From the NCBI GenBank assembly GCA_021732945.1, contig JAKFWB010000364.1, forward strand, positions 1-11,955: a stretch of 11,955 bases of DNA, in the 5' to 3' direction. A program made the position numbers and the translations under genes. The DNA comes from Porphyrobacter sp. Its GTDB lineage: Bacteria > Pseudomonadota > Alphaproteobacteria > Sphingomonadales > Sphingomonadaceae. Shown here piece by piece: positions 6,084 through 11,955 of this stretch. Positions within the stretch are counted from its first letter, which is position 1, and each line of letters opens with the position of its first letter. The notes under the pieces were generated by a model. It ran no database searches. It was not told the origin of the DNA and saw only the letters and a program-made list of their open reading frames with translations.

Positions 6084-7781
6084 TCAGACTTCTTCTACCA
6101 CGTAGAGTCCCGGAGCATTCTCCATAGCCGCATAGGTGTCATTGCCCATGCTGGCAGGCGCAGCCTTTTTCTTGCCCGAGCGGGCCTGCACCCACTCCAT
6201 CCACAACGGCCACCAGCTGCCCTTGACCTCTTCGGTGCCCTGCAACCATTTGTCGGCAGTGGCGGGCAGCTTGCCCTTCTTGGCCTGCACGAAATACTTG
6301 GCCTTGGGATTGGTCGGCGGGTTGAGGATCGCCTGCATGTGGCCCGATTGGCTGAGGACGTAGGTGACGTCCTTCGATCCGAACAGCTGGGTCGAGCGAT
6401 AGGTTGCCTTCCACGGGGTGATGTGATCGGTCACCCCGCCAAGAATGAACAGATCGGCGGTCACCTTGCTGAGATCGACCTTGTGCCCCGCCATTTCGAC
6501 TTCGCCCTGCTTGGTGAAGGCGAGGGTTTCAAACAGGGTCAGGAAGTCGCCCATCAGGCTTGACGACAGGTTGGTCGCGTCCGCGTTCCAGAACAGCACG
6601 TCGAAGGCGGGCGGGTCTTGCCCCAGCAGGTAATTGTTGATGACGTAGTTCCAGATCAGGTCGTTGGGCCGCAGCCAGGCAAAGCCGCGCGCAAGGTCGT
6701 CCGCCTTGATCACGCCCTGCTTCATTGCGCGCTGGCGGGCGAGCTTCATTCCGTTCTCGCTCACCAGCGAACCAGCCTCGATATCGGTCGGCATGGGGTG
6801 CAGCACGCAGACCATCAGCGTCAGCGTGCCGAGCACCGGGTTGCCTGTCGCGGCAAGCTTGGACGCGAGCACAGATGCGGTCTGCCCGCCTGAACACCCG
6901 GCCGAGACATTCACCTTCTTGGAGCCGCTGATCGACGCAACCACGTCGAGCGCCTTTTCGCAGGCCGCGATATAATCATCCATGCCCCAATGGCCCTGAT
7001 CCTTGGACGGATTGCGCCATGAGATAACGAAGGTCTGGATGCCGTTATCAACCTGCCACTTGATCACCGACTTATCGGGGCTCAAGTCATTGATATACAT
7101 CTTGTTGATCTGCGGAGGGATCGTCAGTTGCGGGATGTCGTACACCTCGTCGGTCGTGGGGGCGTATTGCAGCAGCTCCATAATATCGTCGCGGTAGACG
7201 ACATTACCTTTTGAGGTCGCGACGTTTTTGCCCAGCTTGAAGGGGCGCTTGTCGACCTGGCTGACCATGCCCTTGTTGTGGACGAGGTCGTTATAGGCGT
7301 TCTGAAGGCCCTTGATCAGGCTCAGTCCGCCTGAATTGATCACCTGCTTCTGCGCCGTCGGATTGCCGATCAGCGAGTTGGTGGGGGCAAGCCCATCGAG
7401 AATGATGTTGGCGATGAAGTTCGCGCGGTTGCGCTCAAGCTCGTCAAGCTCCAGCTCATCAAGCCAGCTGCGCATTCCCTTTTGCACGGCGAGGTAATAT
7501 TGTGCGCCGGCGCGGAAGAACGGGTTGAAGGCCCAGGCCGGGTCCATGAACCGCTTGTCCTTGGGATCGGGGGCAAGGTCGCTCTTGCCGGTCATGATCT
7601 TGACCATGTCCTGCGCCATCGCGGTGGAATGGCGGATGAAGCGGGTCGGATCGGACGCCGTTTCGCGCAGCAGTAGCGCGACCGCGCTGACGAAATCCTC
7701 GCGCGCAACGCCAATCAACGGCCCGAGGGCGTTGGTCGATTGGGCGGCTTCGTTTTCAAGCTTCACTTCGCTGCGTGCCAT
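6084..7781 (-). CDS. phaC: Class II-like poly(3-hydroxyalkanoate) synthase
   Basis: This enzyme polymerises (R)-3-hydroxyacyl-CoA into PHA on cytoplasmic granules. The 565-residue length and sequence follow the class II synthases of Pseudomonas (about 560) rather than class I (about 590 with a different core). Matching blocks are PPQINKMYINDLSPDKS (222-238), FVISWRNPSKDQGHWG (251-266), ARGFAWLRPNDLIWNYVINN (364-383), PPAFDVLFWNADATNL (390-405), DHITPW (452-457), SGHMQAILNPPTNPKA (479-494) and KAAPASMGNDTY (539-550). The catalytic residues are Cys296, Asp452 and His481, at positions like those reported for P. aeruginosa PhaC1. The lipase-like box reads AGCSGG where GxCxGG is usual, so Ala replaces the first Gly. 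The ATG at 7781 has AAGGGG 5 bases upstream, and a GTG-started extension at 7850 is rejected. phaZ follows on the same strand, and no phasin or regulator gene is in the window. PHA synthase is nearly certain; the substrate class is inferred. Confidence 0.93.
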   Translation of the reverse strand: MARSEVKLENEAAQSTNALGPLIGVAREDFVSAVALLLRETASDPTRFIRHSTAMAQDMVKIMTGKSDLAPDPKDKRFMDPAWAFNPFFRAGAQYYLAVQKGMRSWLDELELDELERNRANFIANIILDGLAPTNSLIGNPTAQKQVINSGGLSLIKGLQNAYNDLVHNKGMVSQVDKRPFKLGKNVATSKGNVVYRDDIMELLQYAPTTDEVYDIPQLTIPPQINKMYINDLSPDKSVIKWQVDNGIQTFVISWRNPSKDQGHWGMDDYIAACEKALDVVASISGSKKVNVSAGCSGGQTASVLASKLAATGNPVLGTLTLMVCVLHPMPTDIEAGSLVSENGMKLARQRAMKQGVIKADDLARGFAWLRPNDLIWNYVINNYLLGQDPPAFDVLFWNADATNLSSSLMGDFLTLFETLAFTKQGEVEMAGHKVDLSKVTADLFILGGVTDHITPWKATYRSTQLFGSKDVTYVLSQSGHMQAILNPPTNPKAKYFVQAKKGKLPATADKWLQGTEEVKGSWWPLWMEWVQARSGKKKAAPASMGNDTYAAMENAPGLYVVEEV

Positions 7782-7786
7782 GCAAT

Positions 7787-7792
7787 CCCCTT
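7787..7792 (-). promoter_or_regulatory. phaC: Ribosome binding site of phaC
   Basis: On the minus strand AAGGGG precedes the ATG at 7781 by 5 bases. It fixes the start and argues against the longer frame that opens with a GTG at 7850. Confidence 0.65.
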
Positions 7793-7877
7793 CTTTCCGA
7801 CTTCTGCCCCAAGGCCATTGATCCAGCCTTGTGTTTGCAGAGCCACTCACGATCAGAATGCAGCGTCAAATCTCGGT

Positions 7878-7913
7878 TGGCAAGCATTGCAGCCGAGGCA
7901 TCAATGCTTGCCA
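7878..7913. promoter_or_regulatory. Perfect inverted repeat (12-base arms) between phaC and the c-di-GMP gene, candidate operator
   Basis: TGGCAAGCATTG (7878-7889) and CAATGCTTGCCA (7902-7913) are exact reverse complements around a 12-base spacer. The left arm with the next base also contains GCAA-N3-TTGC, a smaller dyad. The element is 96 bases before the phaC ATG and 74 bases before the start of the membrane c-di-GMP gene, so it could control both. The size suits a dimeric repressor such as a TetR-type protein. PhaD of Pseudomonas pha clusters is of that type, but the link is inference. An RNA hairpin in a long 5' leader is the alternative. Within the spacer I see only weak core promoter matches, such as TTGACG on the minus strand at 7869-7864 without a good -10. 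Confidence 0.55.
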
Positions 7914-7987
7914 TAAAAAGGTTGTAGCAATTCCTTAGCCATGAAGATTAACGCTTCTATCAGTGTGGCCGATGCATCGGATTTCCC

Positions 7988-10708
7988 ATGTCCCGGGCGC
8001 CAATCAGAAAACCAGTCGCAATCATTCCGCGCAATCCCGAAGCAGCCCCCGGCTTGCGCGCAATTGCAGGCGGCGTGGTCAGCGAGAGCGACTTGCGCGC
8101 GCGTGGCGAACGTCGTCGGACTTCGCGCCATCGCGAAGATGAGCTGGAGGGGATGAAGCAGGTAGCTGGTGGGTCAGACACCGAGCAGGCCTTCTTCCTC
8201 CCCAAGCAGGCCGGCAGCATGGCTGTGTGCTTGCTGGGTGCCTATGCGCTGGCAGCGGGCGTTAACCAGAGCCTGCCATCGGCCTTTACCGCAATTCCGG
8301 CCGCGCTGTCGGTCATCCTGTTTGCCTGTGGAACCCTGTTTGCCGCGACCGAGCGTACCGCCGATGCACCCAAATGGTTGCGGCTGCTGATGATCATCAT
8401 TGCGGTCGTACTGCCTATGACCTGCGCGGGCATCGCTTTGGCCAACTGGGTGGCGGAAGGTTTGCCGTGGCAATGGGCGATTGCCACGCTCGTCTGTTTC
8501 AACGCCGCCGCAGCCGCCTTTTTCGAGGCGCGAATCATCTCGCTGTTCTGCGCCAAGATCGCGAGTTGGGCCGGATTTGCCATGCTGGTTCCCGGGTCCC
8601 TGACGGTCGCCGCTCTGGCGGGTTCGGCGATAACGCTGGCGCTGATCGCTCGAATCGAATGGAAGTCGGCTGAACGGCGCCGGGTCAGACGGGAGGCCCG
8701 TGAGCGGGTGGCAGCCCGGGCAGAGGATATTCTGCGCGCTTTCGAGGAAACCGGGCAGGGCTGGTTTTGGGAGACCGACCGCCGCGGCTTGCTGACCTAT
8801 ATCTCGCCCAAGGCAGCAGCGGTGCTAGGCAAGGGCATTGATGAGGTCCGTGGCAGCCCACTTGGCGATATCGTTGATCCGGGTGGCGGCGAATCCTGTG
8901 CCGAACGCACACTGGCTTTTCACTTTTCGGCCCGTTCGGCATTTCAGGATGTGGAAGTGCGCGCGGCGGCTCCTGGGGATGAACGCTGGTGGGCACTGAC
9001 CGGTCGCCCGGTCTACGATAGCTACAAGAATTTCTGCGGCTTTCGCGGGCACGGCACCGACCTGACCGAACAGCGCCGCAGCGAACAGCAGGTATCACGC
9101 CTAGCGCATTATGATGCGCTGACCGGTCTCGCCAACCGGGTGCAGATGGCCAAAGCGCTGGAGCAGATCCTGGCTGCGCCAAGCAGCCGCGAGCGGGCAT
9201 GCGCCTTGCTGATGCTCGATCTTGACCGGTTCAAGCAGGTCAACGATTCCCTCGGCCATCCGGCCGGCGATGCGTTGCTGAAGCAGGTGGCGCAACGGCT
9301 CGAACGCGCGATCAATGGTGCCGGGCGCTGCGGCAGGCTGGGCGGGGATGAATTTCAGGTCATCGTACCGGGGGACCAGGATCGGATCAGGCTTGGCAAA
9401 CTGGCTGACACAATCATTGCCACCTTGTCTCAGCCCTATCTGATCGAGGGACAGAGCGTTGTGATCGGCGCTTCGGTTGGCATTGCCATGGCACCCGAAC
9501 ATGGCGGTTCCAGCGAAGAACTGATCCGCAATGTCGATCTGGCACTTTATTCGGCCAAAGATGCGGGACGCGGCTGCCATCGCTTCTATGCTGAAGATCT
9601 CCATGCCGCCGCTGAAGAACGCGCCGAGCTGGAACAGGACCTGCGCGACGCAATCTCGCGCGGCGAATTGGAGATGTATTATCAGCCCGTGGTCTACACC
9701 GCGACCGAGAAGATTGTCGGCTTCGAGGCGCTGTTGCGCTGGAACCATCCCAAGCGCGGCTGGCTCAGCCCGGCCAAGTTCGTGCCGATTGCTGAAGATG
9801 CAGGCCTGATTGATCGTCTGGGTCAATGGGCGTTGCGCACAGCCTGTGCTGATTTGGCCCGCTGGCCCGCTGCGATCCGCTGTTCGGTCAATGTCTCGGC
9901 CTTGCAATTCGTCAATCCCGAATTGCCGACGATCCTCGCCAACGCGTTGGCCCATAGCGGAGTATCGCCTTCGCGGCTTGAGCTTGAGATCACCGAAAGC
10001 GTGTTTCTCAACGACAATGCCGGAACTGAGGCGATGTTTGATGCGCTGAAACGGATCGGCGTCCGCCTCGCGCTTGATGATTTCGGCACCGGCTATTCAT
10101 CGCTCGGCTATCTCAAGAAAGCGCCGTTCGACAAGATCAAGATCGACCGCAGCTTTGTTCAAGGGGCGACCCAGAACGGCAGCCGGAACGGGGCGATCAT
10201 CGCCTCGATCACCAGCCTTGCTGAAGCGCTGCATATGGATACGACCGCTGAAGGCGTGGAGACGCTGGACGAGCTGGAACTGGTGCGGCTGCTGGGATGC
10301 AGCCATGTTCAGGGCTTTATCTATTTTCAGCCCATGAATGCGGCAGATGCGACCGCTTTGGTCGCCGGCGATCTGCTGGCGCAGGCAGAAGGCCCGCAAT
10401 CCGCGCGCGCCCCGCGCCAGAACCTGCTGCGGCGGGCGGTGGTGGTGCACAATGGCAATCGCCTTACTGCTACGTTGCGCAATGTGTCCGACACCGGAGC
10501 CATGATCGAAGGCCTTTTGAACATCCCCGCAGGCAGCTTTGTGCAAATCGAATTTGGCGCTGACCTCTCTGAAACTGCACAAGTGCGCTGGTCACGAGAA
10601 AATCGTGTCGGGATCGAGTTTCGGACCCCGCTCTCGCGCCGCGCAGATGGCAGCCTCAAGTCGCTCGGTTTGGCGAGGGAACCTGCTATGGCAGAACAGC
10701 GCCGGTAA
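7988..10708 (+). CDS. Membrane-bound PAS-GGDEF-EAL-PilZ c-di-GMP turnover protein
   Basis: This 906-residue protein combines synthesis, degradation and binding of the second messenger c-di-GMP at the inner membrane. A basic cytoplasmic N-terminus (1-70) precedes five or six membrane helices (about 75-222) and a linker rich in Arg/Glu. A PAS sensor follows (about 244-365, opening with AFEETGQGWFWETD). The GGDEF domain (about 372-535) has an intact GGDEF (452-456) and DLDRFKQVND, but no RxxD inhibitory site at the usual place. The EAL domain (about 550-795) keeps YQP, EALLRW, ELEITES, DDFGTGYSSL, KIDRSF and AEGVET, so phosphodiesterase activity is likely. A C-terminal PilZ domain (about 808-885) has NVSDTG (832-837) and Arg810/815/816, although the first arginine pair is spaced RxxxxR. 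The ATG has no clear Shine-Dalgarno. A paralogue follows 139 bases downstream, and phaC is divergent. Net activity cannot be told from sequence. Confidence 0.9.
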   Translation: MSRAPIRKPVAIIPRNPEAAPGLRAIAGGVVSESDLRARGERRRTSRHREDELEGMKQVAGGSDTEQAFFLPKQAGSMAVCLLGAYALAAGVNQSLPSAFTAIPAALSVILFACGTLFAATERTADAPKWLRLLMIIIAVVLPMTCAGIALANWVAEGLPWQWAIATLVCFNAAAAAFFEARIISLFCAKIASWAGFAMLVPGSLTVAALAGSAITLALIARIEWKSAERRRVRREARERVAARAEDILRAFEETGQGWFWETDRRGLLTYISPKAAAVLGKGIDEVRGSPLGDIVDPGGGESCAERTLAFHFSARSAFQDVEVRAAAPGDERWWALTGRPVYDSYKNFCGFRGHGTDLTEQRRSEQQVSRLAHYDALTGLANRVQMAKALEQILAAPSSRERACALLMLDLDRFKQVNDSLGHPAGDALLKQVAQRLERAINGAGRCGRLGGDEFQVIVPGDQDRIRLGKLADTIIATLSQPYLIEGQSVVIGASVGIAMAPEHGGSSEELIRNVDLALYSAKDAGRGCHRFYAEDLHAAAEERAELEQDLRDAISRGELEMYYQPVVYTATEKIVGFEALLRWNHPKRGWLSPAKFVPIAEDAGLIDRLGQWALRTACADLARWPAAIRCSVNVSALQFVNPELPTILANALAHSGVSPSRLELEITESVFLNDNAGTEAMFDALKRIGVRLALDDFGTGYSSLGYLKKAPFDKIKIDRSFVQGATQNGSRNGAIIASITSLAEALHMDTTAEGVETLDELELVRLLGCSHVQGFIYFQPMNAADATALVAGDLLAQAEGPQSARAPRQNLLRRAVVVHNGNRLTATLRNVSDTGAMIEGLLNIPAGSFVQIEFGADLSETAQVRWSRENRVGIEFRTPLSRRADGSLKSLGLAREPAMAEQRR

Positions 10709-10831
10709 CCCACGAATTTCGCTCGCTCGCCGAGCTTGGTTGTGCCTCCGGTCTTAGGATAAAAGTAACCATCGGGCTTTACTTCTAGCACATAACGTTG
10801 CGCGGCCATGTGGTGGCTGTGCATCAAGTCT

Positions 10832-10837
10832 GGAGGT
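10832..10837 (+). promoter_or_regulatory. Ribosome binding site of the second c-di-GMP gene
   Basis: GGAGGT lies 10 bases before the ATG at 10848. It supports that start. The spacer before it (10709-10831) shows no convincing terminator or promoter, so co-transcription with the upstream paralogue is possible. Confidence 0.6.
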
Positions 10838-10847
10838 TCTGACCGAG

Positions 10848-11955
10848 ATGTCCCTCAGGGATCTCTTGTCTTCACGCGGCAGCTCCGCATCACGGGTGGC
10901 AAGCCACGCGACCGCGTCGGCTCTGTCCGATGGCGAGCGACTTGCCATGCTTGACGAGCTCGAACAATCGGGGCTCGGATGGTTTTGGGCGAGCGATGCC
11001 AGCGGCAATCTGACCTACCTTTCGGGCGCAGTTGCTGCGCGGTTGGGCTTGCCGCTTGATGCGCTGCTGGGCCAGCCAATGAACGCGATCTTCACCGCCG
11101 CTGACCGCGAAGGGCGGGGCAAGTCCTTGGCGCTCATGATCGGAGCACACAAGGCCTTTACTGGACTGGCAGTGCGCGCCGCGCATGATGGAAACAGGGT
11201 TGTGCTGCGTCTGGCCGGTCAACCGCTGTTCGCTGGGAACGGGACCTTTGTCGGCTTTCGCGGCACTGGTGCCGATATCTCTGATGAATATTACCGCGAA
11301 GTGGAAACCGAACGGCTTGCCCGGTTTGATTCGCTGACTGGCCTCAGCAACCGCCACCGGATGTCATACCAGCTGGATGCCACGCTGACCGCGTTCAAGG
11401 CCGCGCGCCGCAATTGCGCGGTCTTGATGCTTGATCTCGACCGCTTCAAGAACGTCAACGACACGCTGGGCCATGCAGCGGGCGATGAGCTGCTCAAACA
11501 GGTCGCATCGCGACTGGAGCGGGCGATTGATCGTGAATGCGAGATTGGTAGGCTCGGCGGCGACGAGTTCCAGATCATGATCCCCGATATTGATGATCGC
11601 GGGGTGCTGGGCGATCTGGCGGTCAAGATCATCACGATGCTGCGTCAACCCTACAGCCTCGCCGAGGGGCGCTGCGTGATCGGTGCCTCGGTCGGGATCG
11701 CGATTGCCCCGCACGATGGCGTGACCCGTGAGGAGATCGTGCGATCCGCTGATCTTGCGCTCTACGCTGCGAAGAATGGTGGGCGCGGGCAGTACCGTTT
11801 CTTTTCGGGCGAGCTTGAGAATGAGACGATCTTCCGGCGCCGGCTTGAAGAGGACCTGGGCTCTGCGCTGCGCGAGGAACACCTGTTCCTGCGGTTTGAA
11901 CCGATCGTGGCGGCGGCCTCACAGTCTGTCTGCGCGCTCGAAGCGCATGCTGTCT
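10848..11955 (+). CDS. PAS-GGDEF-EAL c-di-GMP protein, partial (3' end beyond the window)
   Basis: The frame is open from the ATG at 10848 to the window edge, giving 369 residues of an incomplete protein. It is a paralogue of the upstream gene without the membrane part. A short Ser/Ala-rich N-terminus is followed by PAS (about 33-147, LDELEQSGLGWFWASD). GGDEF (about 158-320) follows, with DSLTGLSNRH, LMLDLDRFKNVNDTLGH and an intact GGDEF at 237-241, so diguanylate cyclase activity is plausible. The usual RxxD inhibitory site is absent (DREC at that place). The EAL domain begins at about 327, but its first motifs depart from the norm: FEP instead of YQP (350-352) and EAH instead of EAL (365-367). 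The metal-binding Glu365 is kept. Phosphodiesterase activity is therefore doubtful, and the rest must be seen. No membrane segment is visible, so it is probably cytosolic. Confidence 0.85.
   Translation, partial: MSLRDLLSSRGSSASRVASHATASALSDGERLAMLDELEQSGLGWFWASDASGNLTYLSGAVAARLGLPLDALLGQPMNAIFTAADREGRGKSLALMIGAHKAFTGLAVRAAHDGNRVVLRLAGQPLFAGNGTFVGFRGTGADISDEYYREVETERLARFDSLTGLSNRHRMSYQLDATLTAFKAARRNCAVLMLDLDRFKNVNDTLGHAAGDELLKQVASRLERAIDRECEIGRLGGDEFQIMIPDIDDRGVLGDLAVKIITMLRQPYSLAEGRCVIGASVGIAIAPHDGVTREEIVRSADLALYAAKNGGRGQYRFFSGELENETIFRRRLEEDLGSALREEHLFLRFEPIVAAASQSVCALEAHAV

Noticed and set aside
7782..7850. Longer PhaC start at a GTG (7850)
   Set aside because: The extra 23 residues have no counterpart in PhaC proteins, and the ATG at 7781 has a well-placed AAGGGG.
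10709..10827. Minus-strand frame in the spacer between the two c-di-GMP genes, reading YVLEVKPDGYFYPKTGG
   Set aside because: The peptide looks protein-like at first, but the frame has no Shine-Dalgarno and runs on into the antisense of the PilZ coding region. It was not accepted as a gene.
10709..10847. Possible terminator after the first c-di-GMP gene (GCTCG/CGAGC near 10724 and AAGTAA/TTACTT near 10770)
   Set aside because: The stems are only 5-6 bases, are not GC-rich with a following T-run, and could arise by chance.

Overview
The window looks like chromosomal DNA of a free-living Gram-negative bacterium with high GC content. It is probably an alphaproteobacterium of the Sphingomonadales (Erythrobacter/Sphingomonas type). 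This placement is an inference from base composition, codon usage and gene content (a DUF2855 protein, a COG3653-type amidohydrolase, PHA metabolism and multidomain c-di-GMP enzymes). There is no rRNA or other decisive marker. I see no tRNA, rRNA, insertion sequence, integrase, CRISPR array or phage gene, and no gene-free stretch over 300 bases.

Left part (1-4910). A DUF2855 gene on the plus strand converges on a D-aminoacylase-like amidohydrolase gene on the minus strand. That gene is divergent from a plus-strand gene for an unrecognised lipoprotein of about 480 residues. The 170-base divergent spacer holds a possible 17-codon leader ORF with a strong Shine-Dalgarno sequence, and an inverted repeat that overlaps the leader stop codon. 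The lipoprotein gene converges on a small four-helix membrane protein gene (minus strand), with only 6 bases between them.

Middle part (5014-7781, minus strand). This is a polyhydroxyalkanoate (PHA) module: phaC followed 157 bases downstream by phaZ, then a strong hairpin. PhaC resembles the class II (medium-chain-length) synthases of Pseudomonas rather than the class I enzymes expected in alphaproteobacteria. PhaZ matches the intracellular mcl-PHA depolymerase family encoded next to it in Pseudomonas. One gene makes the storage polymer and the other mobilises it.

Right part (7988 to the end, plus strand). Divergent from phaC are two tandem paralogous c-di-GMP genes. The first encodes a complete 906-residue membrane protein with PAS, GGDEF, EAL and PilZ domains. 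The second is cut by the window edge and encodes a protein with no predicted membrane segment, PAS and GGDEF domains, and the start of an EAL domain whose first motifs look degenerate. The spacer between phaC and these genes contains a perfect inverted repeat with 12-base arms. Its GCAAGC/GCTTGC half-sites recur as a compact palindrome in the phaC-phaZ spacer. This is the best candidate for a shared regulatory site in the window.
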